Assembly: GCA_003562145.1 (NCBI GenBank)
Contig: PWWA01000097.1
Location: forward strand, 1-7,320
Reading direction: 5' to 3'
Source: Candidatus Woesearchaeota archaeon
GTDB lineage: Archaea > Nanobdellota > Nanobdellia > Woesearchaeales > 21-14-0-10-32-9
Length of the DNA: 7,320 nt
Shown here: positions 1-6,759 of the stretch, in pieces
Numbering within the stretch: the stretch's first letter is position 1
Layout of the letters: each line of letters opens with the position of its first letter
Made by a program: the position numbers and the translations under genes
Notes under the pieces: generated by a model
The model's database searches: none
Seen by the model: the letters and a program-made list of their open reading frames with translations, nothing else
What the model was told of the DNA's origin: nothing

Positions 1-54
1 AAGCAACACACGAGGCAGATACGGAGAACAACGAAGCCTATACGAATACACCTA

Positions 55-103
55 GTTGGGGCGAAGGTACCACGCCCTTCCAGGGCGTGCGGGTAGCCCC
101 AAC
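55..103. repeat. Nested inverted repeat, stem within stem
   Basis: An outer perfect 8-bp arm pair GTTGGGGC (55-62) and GCCCCAAC (96-103) encloses an inner perfect 7-bp pair CACGCCC (71-77) and GGGCGTG (83-89) with a 5-nt loop. The asymmetric internal loop is 63-70 on one side and 90-95 on the other. It is clearly more GC-rich than the DNA around it. Possible roles are a structured RNA, the end of an upstream transcript, or a cruciform-type element of the origin. The inner hairpin can be drawn as a tRNA-like anticodon arm, but no T-arm or acceptor stem is present, so I do not call a tRNA. Confidence 0.6.
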
Positions 104-210
104 CTAACTAATGTTCCATATAGAAGGGATTTGTGTTTGGAACGATGAAGAAAACAACGGTCGCGACGAAGCAAATTCACCGACGACAAATCAACAAAAG
201 CTTTAAAGAA

Positions 211-224
211 CAACAAACAACAAA
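211..224. repeat. CAACAAA tandem pair in A-rich tract
   Basis: Two direct copies of CAACAAA (211-217 and 218-224) are followed by CAAG. They lie in the most strand-asymmetric part of the non-coding region, just left of the ORB. They may be simple low-complexity DNA or part of the origin's easily melted flank. Confidence 0.5.
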
Positions 225-234
225 CAAGAACACA

Positions 235-255
235 CTCCACAGGAAACAAAGGGGT
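235..255 (+). promoter_or_regulatory. Origin recognition box (ORB), Orc1/Cdc6 binding site
   Basis: The core TCCACAGGAAACAAAGGGG lies at 236-254, with C before it and T after it. It carries both parts of the archaeal ORB: the TCCAnnGGAAAC half (mini-ORB) and the downstream G-string. It matches the consensus I recall from Sulfolobus, Pyrococcus and Aeropyrum origins almost completely. In those systems the winged-helix domain of Orc1/Cdc6 contacts the TCCA..GGAAA part and the AAA+ domain contacts the G-string, which gives the site an orientation. Here the G-string points right, toward the AT-rich stretch and the cdc6 gene. A second G-run, GGGT at 256-259, follows directly. Confidence 0.85.
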
Positions 256-263
256 GGGTCGCC

Positions 264-350
264 CAGTTTACAATATAAATTTACCAATTGTGGCTAAGAC
301 ATAATACTAAAAACAAGAACATATTTTCCAGAAGAAAAATATTTATAAAA
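264..350. other. AT-rich candidate duplex-unwinding element
   Basis: This stretch is strongly AT-rich, for example AATATAAATTTA at 272-283 and ATATTTATAAAA at 339-350. It sits directly between the strong ORB and the inverted ORB-like site. In known archaeal origins such a segment is where the strands open. It also contains the cdc6 promoter, so part of its AT content is explained by the TATA box. Confidence 0.5.
342..349 (+). promoter_or_regulatory. TATA box of the cdc6-polB-polC operon
   Basis: TTTATAAA is preceded by the purine-rich stretch AGAAAAAT, a plausible BRE. Its centre at about 346 predicts a start of transcription near 370-373. That is only a few bases before the ATG at 375, so the transcript should be leaderless. 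The absence of any Shine-Dalgarno-like motif before this ATG agrees with that. Confidence 0.7.
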
Positions 351-367
351 CCTTGCTTTCTCCTGGA
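349..367 (-). promoter_or_regulatory. Weak inverted ORB-like site over the cdc6 start site
   Basis: Read on the minus strand, this site keeps TCCA, GAAA and the AAGG part of an ORB with correct spacing. It matches about 12 of 16 defined positions of TCCAnnGGAAACnAAGGGG, losing two G of the G-string and two core bases. It faces the strong ORB across the AT-rich segment. It overlaps the end of the TATA box and the predicted transcription start, so bound Orc1/Cdc6 could repress its own operon. A match at this level can occur by chance; position is the main argument. Confidence 0.35.
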
Positions 368-374
368 AAAAAAC

Positions 375-1619
375 ATGGTAAAAGATAATTTACACGGATT
401 CTTCGAAAAATTCTTAGTAAAGGAAACAATATTCAAAAACAAAAAAGTCCTACAATCAACATACATACCAGAAGAAATAAGCCACAGAGACAAGCAAATA
501 AAACAAATAGCACAAATACTTGCACCATCACTAAAAAACGACAAGCCCAGCAACCTATTCGTCTACGGAAAAACAGGAACGGGAAAAACCCTAACAACCA
601 AATACGTCGCCGAACAAATGGAAAACGTAGCCAAGGAAAGAGGACTAAACCTACACATACTCTACATAAACTGCAAGTTAAAAAAAATTGCAGATACAGA
701 ATACCGGCTAATAGCAGAACTCAGCAGGTTCTTCGGAAAAGCAGTACCCCCAACAGGGCTGCCCACAGACGAAGTATACAACATCTTCTTCACAACCCTC
801 GACCAAACACAAAAAACAATCATAATAATACTAGACGAAATAGACCAGCTCGTCAAAAAGGCTGGTGACGAAATAATATACAACCTAACCAGGATAAACG
901 CAGACCTCAAAAAAACCCAGTTAAGCATTGTGGGAATAAGCAATGACTTGATGTTCGCAAACAACCTAGACCCAAGGGTAAAAAGCAGCCTTTCAGAAGA
1001 AGAAATACTATTCCCACCATACAACGCAGTCCAAATACAAGAAATCCTAAGAAAAAGAGCGGAACAAGCATTCCGGCCAAATACAATAGAAGAAGGCGTG
1101 ATACAGAAATGCGCGGCTTACGCAGCCAGGGAGCATGGAGACGCAAGAAGAGCACTCGAACTACTAAGAGTCGCAGGGGAACTAGCAGAAAGAAAGAATA
1201 AGGAAAAAGTAGTAATAGAAGACATAGATGAAGCAGAGGATAAAATAGAGCGAGACAGGCTGCTAGACATGGTAAAAACACACCCCAAACAATTCCAAAC
1301 AACACTATACCCCATTCTGTTGCTCAGCCAAGACACGAAGCGCCAAGTCTTAACAGGAGACATCTACGAATTATACAAAACAGTTTGCAACAAGACAGGA
1401 CTAAGACCCCTGACACAAAGGCGTGTAAGCGACATAATAGCCGAGCTAGACATGCTCGGAATAATAAACGCAAAAGTAATAAGTAAAGGACGCTTCGGGA
1501 GAACAAGAGAGATAAGGATATCGCTAAGCAAGTCAATAGAAAGAAAAATGTTATCTCTCCTGGAAGAAGAGCTTAGCCTCAACGATCCAAAACAATTACA
1601 AAAACGAGTATTGTACTAA
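375..1619 (+). CDS. cdc6: Orc1/Cdc6 replication initiator (AAA+ ATPase)
   Basis: This 414-residue protein is the archaeal origin-binding initiator, which recognises ORBs and helps load the MCM helicase. It shows an AAA+ ATPase domain with Walker A GKTGTGKT at 65-72, Walker B ILDEID at 152-157, sensor 1 at N190 in GISND, the family block LDPRVKSSL at 198-206 (arginine-finger and initiator-specific region) and sensor 2 GDARRA at 255-260. A C-terminal winged-helix domain spans roughly 305-385, with LTQRRVSDIIAELDMLGII as the likely recognition helix and GRFGRTREI as the wing. The length is normal for the family and all ATPase motifs are intact. The ATG at 375 is chosen because the TATA box lies just upstream; the frame is open from a TTG at 288, but that extension would run across the promoter. 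It is the first gene of the operon with both PolD subunits. Confidence 0.97.
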   Translation: MVKDNLHGFFEKFLVKETIFKNKKVLQSTYIPEEISHRDKQIKQIAQILAPSLKNDKPSNLFVYGKTGTGKTLTTKYVAEQMENVAKERGLNLHILYINCKLKKIADTEYRLIAELSRFFGKAVPPTGLPTDEVYNIFFTTLDQTQKTIIIILDEIDQLVKKAGDEIIYNLTRINADLKKTQLSIVGISNDLMFANNLDPRVKSSLSEEEILFPPYNAVQIQEILRKRAEQAFRPNTIEEGVIQKCAAYAAREHGDARRALELLRVAGELAERKNKEKVVIEDIDEAEDKIERDRLLDMVKTHPKQFQTTLYPILLLSQDTKRQVLTGDIYELYKTVCNKTGLRPLTQRRVSDIIAELDMLGIINAKVISKGRFGRTREIRISLSKSIERKMLSLLEEELSLNDPKQLQKRVLY

Positions 1620-1620
1620 A

Positions 1621-3120
1621 ATGGGGAGCATAATAAATTCTCTAATAGAGAAAGGAATACTTGTAAGCCCCGAATTGATGGAAAAAGAAATTGATGAATC
1701 ACTTATAAAAGAAATAACAGAATTCTTCGGGGACAGCCTTGACTACTTGGACGAGGAAATAATAGAGAATTACAAGAAAAAAAAAGAGCGAGGAGAACAA
1801 AAAGAAATACAACCAGTAGAAATAATACAATCATACACAAACCCCCCAAAGAAAAGGACTTACCAAGACTTTGTAAGCGTGTTCAACCAGCGCTACGAAA
1901 ACATAGCAGCAATGCTAAGAACGAGGCGAGAATTAGCAGGAACAACCACGATATCAAGGATAAAAAACAATTCCAACGACCGAGCATCAATCATAGGCAT
2001 GATACAAGACAAAAACTATACAAAGAACCAAGCAATAATAATAACGCTTGAAGACCCAACAGGCCACGCCACGGCGATAATAAGGAAAGATGAAAACAAC
2101 AAAGAACTATACAACACCGCAAACGACTTGGCGCTTGACGAAGTAATAGGTGTAACAGGAAAAACATCGGGAAACGCAGTATTCATAGACAGCATAATAT
2201 TCCCAGATGTCCCGCTTAACAAAGAGGTAAAAAGGCAAAAGGAAGAAGAATACCTCGTCTGCCTCGGAGACACCCACTTCGGCTCAAAAGTATTCTTGGA
2301 AAAAGAGTTCCAGAAATTCATAGACTGGATAAACCTCCGTGTGGGTAGCGAAGAGCAGAAAAGCGTCGCGAAAAAAGTAAAATACTTAGTATTGACAGGA
2401 GACATAGTTGAAGGTGTTGGAGTATACCCGTCACAGGAAGACGACTTAGAAATAAAAGACATCACAAAACAATATGAAGAAGCCGCGAAATGGATAAATC
2501 AAATCCCAAGCCACATAAAAATAATAATAACCACAGGGAACCATGACGCTGGAAGGCTATCAGAGCCCCAAGAGCCGCCACCAAAGGAATTCGCCGGAGC
2601 AGTACATAAAATACCAAACGTAACCATGATAAGCAACCCAAGCTATGTAAATATAGGGAAAACCAAAGATTTCCCGGGGTTCGACTTGCTATTATACCAT
2701 GGCGGGTCACTAATATATTATGCTGACAACATCCCAAGCATACGCAGCGCAGGAGGCCAGAAGAGGCCAGACCTAATCATGAAATTCTTATTACAAAGAA
2801 GGCACTTAGCACCAACGCACGGAAGCACTTTGTACTTGCCAGATGCGGAAAAAGACTACTTAATGATAGATTTAGTGCCTGACTTTTTAATAACCGGCCA
2901 CATCCATAGGTCAAGCGTTTCAGACTACAGAGGCGTAATGATGATAAACGCATCTTGCTGGACAGAAACCACAGATGACCAAATCAAAAGAGGATTGGAG
3001 CCACTGCCTGCAAGAGTAACAATAATAAACCTTAAAACGATGCAGCCAAAAATCATGAATTACCTAAGCAAGGAAGCCAAAGAAAAAGAAAAAATAAAGC
3101 AAGCCAACCAAACAAGCTAA
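1621..3120 (+). CDS. polB: DNA polymerase D small subunit DP1 (3'-5' exonuclease)
   Basis: This 499-residue protein is the proofreading subunit of the archaeal replicative polymerase PolD. The N-terminal helical part has the family-like INSLIEKGILVSPEL. An OB-fold region lies at about 110-195 and a calcineurin-like Mre11-type phosphoesterase domain at about 210-470. Metal-binding motifs are complete: DTH (217-219), GDIVEG (260-265), GNHD (306-309), H360 in YHGGS and GHIH (426-429), so exonuclease activity is expected. Pyrococcus DP1 is over 600 residues; the shorter length here reflects a short linker between the N-terminal part and the OB fold. The C-terminal 20 residues are Lys/Glu-rich. 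ATG 1621 follows the cdc6 stop after one base with no Shine-Dalgarno motif, suggesting translation coupled by reinitiation. DP2, its partner, follows after two bases. A run of nine A at 1777-1785 codes for a lysine stretch. Confidence 0.97.
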   Translation: MGSIINSLIEKGILVSPELMEKEIDESLIKEITEFFGDSLDYLDEEIIENYKKKKERGEQKEIQPVEIIQSYTNPPKKRTYQDFVSVFNQRYENIAAMLRTRRELAGTTTISRIKNNSNDRASIIGMIQDKNYTKNQAIIITLEDPTGHATAIIRKDENNKELYNTANDLALDEVIGVTGKTSGNAVFIDSIIFPDVPLNKEVKRQKEEEYLVCLGDTHFGSKVFLEKEFQKFIDWINLRVGSEEQKSVAKKVKYLVLTGDIVEGVGVYPSQEDDLEIKDITKQYEEAAKWINQIPSHIKIIITTGNHDAGRLSEPQEPPPKEFAGAVHKIPNVTMISNPSYVNIGKTKDFPGFDLLLYHGGSLIYYADNIPSIRSAGGQKRPDLIMKFLLQRRHLAPTHGSTLYLPDAEKDYLMIDLVPDFLITGHIHRSSVSDYRGVMMINASCWTETTDDQIKRGLEPLPARVTIINLKTMQPKIMNYLSKEAKEKEKIKQANQTS

Positions 3121-3122
3121 AA

Positions 3123-6100
3123 ATGGAAGCAACACCACAAACAAAAAAATACTTCACACACTTGAAAGAAGAAGCCCTCAGAATACACAAAATAGTTGGT
3201 GATGCAAGAAAAAAAGGTTATGACCCTGAAGACTTCGTAGAAGTAAGGCTTGCAGAAAACCTGGCAGAGAGAGTAATAGGCCTTATAAGCGCCGTCGCCC
3301 CCCAACTCGCGGAGAGCAAAGCAATAAGCAGGATAATTGAGCTAGAAGAAAAATATGGTGCACTGGACTGGAGGGTTGCATGCCGCATAGCTCTCGAAAT
3401 CGCGCAGGGAAAGCACGCGGAATTCAAAGACGAGAAAGAAGCCATAGAGATAGGGATACGGACTGGCTTCGCATATGTAACGCTTGGTGTGGTATCAGCT
3501 CCTTTAGAAGGATTCACAAGCCTCGATATAAAGAAACGAAGGGATGGCATGGGAGAATACTTCTGCATAAACTACGCAGGACCTGTAAGAGCCGCGGGCG
3601 GAACTGCTGCAGCAGTATCAATATTGATAGCAGACTATGTAAGAACGCATATGGGGTACGCAGAGTACGACCCTAACGAAAAAGAAATCAGGAGATGCCA
3701 AGCAGAGCTAGAAGACTACCATGAATATGTTGCTAACCTACAATATTATCCCAGCAAAGAGGAAAGCGAGTTCTTAATGAAGCACGTACCATTAGAGATA
3801 AGCGGAGACCCCTCAGAGAAATACGAAATAAGCAGCGCACTCTTAAAAGACCTTCCAAGAATACCAACAAACAATCTCAGAAGTGGTTATTGCTTAATCC
3901 ACAGCGCTTGCCTTCCTTTGAAAGCGCCAAAACTATGGGCGAAGCTAAGTGAATGGGGAGAAGAAATGGGGATGAAACACTGGGGTTTCCTTAAGGAATT
4001 CCTCGCATTACAATCACAAGTAAAATCAGAAGGTGAGGAAAAACAAGAAAAGGCAAACATACTACCAGATTACACATACATAAAAGACTTGGTTGGAGGA
4101 AGGCCGGTCTTAGGACACCCGATGAGGCGAGGCGCATTAAGGTTAAGGTATGGCCGCTCAAGAACTTCCGGGTATTCAGCACAATCCGTTCATCCCGCGA
4201 CGATGCACATCTTGAACGGATTCTTGGCTATAGGGACGCAATTAAAAGTTGAACGGCCAGGAAAAGCAGCAGCGTTTTCAAGCTGTGACACAATAGAAGG
4301 GCCTATAGTGAAGCTTAGAAACGGAGATGTGATTCTCGTAGAGACAGAATCAAAGGCAAAGGAAATCAAAGATGATGTAGCGGAAATATTATATGTTGGT
4401 GACGTACTGGTCAACTACGGGGATTTCTACGACAGGAACCATAAGTTAGTCCCTGTAGGCTACTGCCAAGAAATATGGATTCAAGAACTGGAAGAAGCAT
4501 CTAATAATCTTTACTGGACTTTAGACCCTGAGAAAATATCTGATTTGATACCAATCGACCCAGAAAAAATCTGGTCCTTAATTAAAAATCCGTTAAAGAC
4601 AAAAACAAGCTTTTCCGCATCCCTGGAGATAAGCAAGGCACTAGGCATTGCTCTCCACCCTATTTACACGTATCACTGGGGCGCCATAAGCAAAGAAGAC
4701 CTGCTCTTGCTAAGAAAATGGGTTAAGACAGGGAAAAAAGAAGATAATAAGCTAATACTAGGCTTCAAGAAAGAAAAAAGGTTCCTTGAGCTAATCGGGT
4801 TACCCCACAAGCAGCCGAACAAAGAGTACGTCGTCGTGGAGAAAGACCACGCAGAAGCATTGCTATCCTGCCTTGCTACCATGGAGCCCGAAGTAGATGC
4901 AGAGAAAAAAATAATTTCTTCTCCAACCACGCTAGACGCGATAAACGCTTTATCACCAATAAAGATAAGGGATAAGTCAGGCACGTTCATAGGCTCGAGG
5001 ATGGGACGGCCTGAAAAAGCCAAGATGAGAAAGCTCACAGGCAGCCCCCACGTATTGTTCCCTGTTGGTAATGAGGGGGGCCGGCTAAGAAGTTTTCAGG
5101 CAGCCATGGAATCCGGAAAAATACTTGCAGAAGTCCAGCTTTTCAAGTGCAATAAGTGCAATGATAAAACGCCTTTCAAAATATGTGAGAAATGTGGCTC
5201 CAAGACTATTTTGATAAGGCATTGCGGTGTTTGCGGGGAAACAAGTGGTTGTGATCACAAAAGCGTTTCGTATGCAAAGACAAGCATAGATATAACCGGC
5301 TTAATGAATTCGCTAAAGAAAAAACTTCGGACGAACATATTGCCAGACCTGATAAAAGGTGTTCGGGGCACGAGCAACAAGGAACACGTAGCGGAACACT
5401 TGCTTAAAGGGATACTGAGAGCGAAGCACGACTTATCTGTTAACAAAGATGGAACCATAAGGTATGACTCATCTGAGTTGCCCATTACGCACTTCAAGCC
5501 AAAAGAAGTAGGTACTAGCGTGGAAAAACTGAAATCTTTAGGGTACGAAAAAGATATATACAACACCGCTTTGGTAAACGAAGACCAAATATTGGAGCTA
5601 AAAGTCCAGGATATAATCCTGCCGTGCTCCCCTCTCAGCCCCGATGAACCCGCCGACGAAATTCTTTTCAGGACAGCTAATTTCGTTGATGAAGAACTAG
5701 AAAAAATATACGGCCTGAAAAAATTCTATAACTTGGCTTCAAAGGAAGACCTTGTAGGGCATTTAACAATAGGGCTGGCACCACATACATCCGCAGGAAT
5801 AATCACGAGAATAATAGGGACTTCAAAAACACAAGGCTTTTTCGCACACCCTTACGTGCACGCAGCTATGAGGCGTGATGCTGACGGGGACGAATCCTGT
5901 ATTTTGCTTTTAATGGACGCTTTCCTTAACTTCTCAAAGAAATACTTGCCTTCCAGCAGGGGAAGCACGATGGACGCCCCGTTAGTCTTGACATCCATGA
6001 TAATCCCTGCGGAGGTCGACGACATGGTTTTTAACGTTGACACAGCGTGGAAGTATCCTTTGTCATTGTATAGGGCTGCAGATGAATACAAGCATCCGAG

Positions 6101-6638
6101 GGATGTTAATATTAAAAGAATAATTCATACACTTGGAACGGAGGACCAATACGAAAACATTGGCTTTACGCATAATACTTCGAACATTAACAGCGGAGTC
6201 CTTTGCTCGGCGTACAAGTTGCTGCCAAGCATGACAGAAAAAGTAAACGCTCAGATGGGCGTCGCTGTGAAACTGAGAGCGGTGGACGAGAAAGATGTTG
6301 CGAAGCTGATCATTAATAAGCATTTTATACGGGACACAAAGGGAAACCTTAGGAAGTTTTCTTTACAGCAATTCCGTTGCGTTGCATGTAACGAGAAATA
6401 CAGGAGGCCGCCTTTAACAGGGACTTGCTCGAAGTGCAACGGAAAAATAATCTTTACAATAACTGAAGGCAGCATAATAAAGTACTTGGGTTACATGCTG
6501 GACTTAGCCGAGAAATACGACTTGGACCTTTACACAAGGCAAGTAATAGACCTTACAAGGACGAGGATTGAAGGCGTGTTTGGAAAGGAGCGGGAGGTGC
6601 AGAAAGGCCTGGATTCGTGGCTTTCAAGCACCTCTTAA
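3123..6638 (+). CDS. polC: DNA polymerase D large subunit DP2 (catalytic)
   Basis: This 1171-residue protein is the polymerising subunit of PolD, whose core is a double-psi beta-barrel fold shared with RNA polymerase. The conserved block YAGPVRAAGGTAAAVS lies at 151-166. A cysteine-rich zinc region has CxxC at 676/679, 688/691 and 701/704 plus C710 and H712. The catalytic segment RRDADGDE at 917-924 supplies the two key aspartates, D921 and D923, by alignment with Pyrococcus NCDGDED. A third zinc site is formed by C1086/C1089 and C1102/C1105. The C-terminus ends in QKGLDSWL (1160-1167), an archaeal PIP box that should bind PCNA. The length is that of an intein-free DP2; inteins often interrupt this gene near the active site, and none is seen. 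The ATG lies two bases after the DP1 stop with no Shine-Dalgarno motif. Synonymous codon choice drifts from A/C-ending at the 5' end to more G/T-ending at the 3' end. Confidence 0.98.
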   Translation: MEATPQTKKYFTHLKEEALRIHKIVGDARKKGYDPEDFVEVRLAENLAERVIGLISAVAPQLAESKAISRIIELEEKYGALDWRVACRIALEIAQGKHAEFKDEKEAIEIGIRTGFAYVTLGVVSAPLEGFTSLDIKKRRDGMGEYFCINYAGPVRAAGGTAAAVSILIADYVRTHMGYAEYDPNEKEIRRCQAELEDYHEYVANLQYYPSKEESEFLMKHVPLEISGDPSEKYEISSALLKDLPRIPTNNLRSGYCLIHSACLPLKAPKLWAKLSEWGEEMGMKHWGFLKEFLALQSQVKSEGEEKQEKANILPDYTYIKDLVGGRPVLGHPMRRGALRLRYGRSRTSGYSAQSVHPATMHILNGFLAIGTQLKVERPGKAAAFSSCDTIEGPIVKLRNGDVILVETESKAKEIKDDVAEILYVGDVLVNYGDFYDRNHKLVPVGYCQEIWIQELEEASNNLYWTLDPEKISDLIPIDPEKIWSLIKNPLKTKTSFSASLEISKALGIALHPIYTYHWGAISKEDLLLLRKWVKTGKKEDNKLILGFKKEKRFLELIGLPHKQPNKEYVVVEKDHAEALLSCLATMEPEVDAEKKIISSPTTLDAINALSPIKIRDKSGTFIGSRMGRPEKAKMRKLTGSPHVLFPVGNEGGRLRSFQAAMESGKILAEVQLFKCNKCNDKTPFKICEKCGSKTILIRHCGVCGETSGCDHKSVSYAKTSIDITGLMNSLKKKLRTNILPDLIKGVRGTSNKEHVAEHLLKGILRAKHDLSVNKDGTIRYDSSELPITHFKPKEVGTSVEKLKSLGYEKDIYNTALVNEDQILELKVQDIILPCSPLSPDEPADEILFRTANFVDEELEKIYGLKKFYNLASKEDLVGHLTIGLAPHTSAGIITRIIGTSKTQGFFAHPYVHAAMRRDADGDESCILLLMDAFLNFSKKYLPSSRGSTMDAPLVLTSMIIPAEVDDMVFNVDTAWKYPLSLYRAADEYKHPRDVNIKRIIHTLGTEDQYENIGFTHNTSNINSGVLCSAYKLLPSMTEKVNAQMGVAVKLRAVDEKDVAKLIINKHFIRDTKGNLRKFSLQQFRCVACNEKYRRPPLTGTCSKCNGKIIFTITEGSIIKYLGYMLDLAEKYDLDLYTRQVIDLTRTRIEGVFGKEREVQKGLDSWLSSTS

Positions 6639-6644
6639 GCAGGA

Positions 6645-6659
6645 CTCTTTTTCTTCTCT
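6645..6659 (+). terminator. Oligo-T terminator of the replication operon
   Basis: A pyrimidine tract with TTTTT at 6648-6652, continuing CTTCTCT, begins seven bases after the DP2 stop. U-runs of this kind are the known intrinsic termination signal of archaeal RNA polymerase and need no hairpin; none is evident here. Confidence 0.55.
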
Positions 6660-6682
6660 ACGCGTCGTCTTGTATGAATAGA

Positions 6683-6690
6683 TTTATATA
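6683..6690 (+). promoter_or_regulatory. TATA box of the small membrane-protein gene
   Basis: TTTATATA matches the archaeal box A consensus. It predicts transcription from about 6712, leaving a leader of about 45 nt before the ATG at 6760. It makes the downstream gene a separate transcription unit from the replication operon. The TTG at 6697 would fall upstream of this start site. Confidence 0.65.
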
Positions 6691-6736
6691 CTTGCTTTGT
6701 TGCCTGAAAAACCCCTTTTCTTAGTGCAACAACCAA

Positions 6737-6744
6737 TTTTTTTT
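6737..6744 (+). terminator. T8 tract in the 5' leader
   Basis: Eight consecutive T lie between the predicted transcription start (about 6712) and the ATG at 6760. The tract could be a second terminator for readthrough from DP2, or it could attenuate the downstream gene. The sequence alone does not decide. Confidence 0.3.
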
Positions 6745-6759
6745 GTGTTAGATGTGATT

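Larger units (their letters stand above)
1..374. other. Candidate replication origin (oriC) region, no gene
   Basis: This non-coding stretch precedes the initiator gene, the usual place for an archaeal origin. From left to right it holds a nested inverted repeat (55-103), an A-rich and T-poor tract (about 51 A and 9 T in positions 141-240), a strong origin recognition box (235-255), AT-rich DNA (264-350) that could be the unwinding element, and a weaker inverted ORB-like site (349-367). Two ORBs facing each other across AT-rich DNA is the known design of several archaeal origins. The left edge may still contain the tail of an upstream gene: one plus-strand frame stays open from the edge to a TAA at 105-107, but nothing in it is recognisable. 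The assignment rests on one good ORB and on gene context, so the function is inferred. Confidence 0.65.

Noticed and set aside
50..105. tRNA-like fragment: ACCT/AGGT arm with AGTTGG loop followed by a hairpin with a TTCC-type 7-nt loop
   Set aside because: There is no TTCRA T-loop, no T-stem and no acceptor pairing, the spacing between the two arms is wrong, and the perfect 8-bp outer stem competes with the fold. The other strand also fails.
3..107. Plus-strand frame open from the window edge to TAA at 105-107, possible C-terminus of an upstream gene
   Set aside because: The 34 residues look soluble and protein-like, but two other plus-strand frames are also open for part of the stretch and no family is recognisable. 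The left flank is needed to decide.
52..249. Minus-strand open frame of 65 codons in the upstream region
   Set aside because: It starts at a TTG, has no recognisable sequence, and runs across the ORB and the nested inverted repeat. Its Cys/Leu-rich start is what an A/C-rich opposite strand produces by chance.
272..279. Possible minus-strand TATA box (TTTATATT) for a leftward gene
   Set aside because: No credible leftward reading frame follows; the only nearby minus-strand ATG (117-119) is followed by a stop two codons later.
288..374. N-terminal extension of Orc1/Cdc6 from TTG at 288
   Set aside because: It would be read through the TATA box and the inverted ORB-like site, and the protein from ATG 375 already has normal length.
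3380..3676. Second plus-strand open frame of 98 codons inside DP2
   Set aside because: It is out of frame within a conserved DP2 coding region and has no start signal or recognisable domain.
5800..5900. Intein at the DP2 active site
   Set aside because: The sequence runs uninterrupted through the motif where inteins are often inserted, with no splicing motifs and a total length matching intein-free DP2.
6711..6731. ORB-like G-string (ACCCCTTTT) upstream of the membrane-protein gene
   Set aside because: The G-string matches but the TCCA and GGAAAC core is absent. About 12 of 21 matches in this composition can arise by chance.
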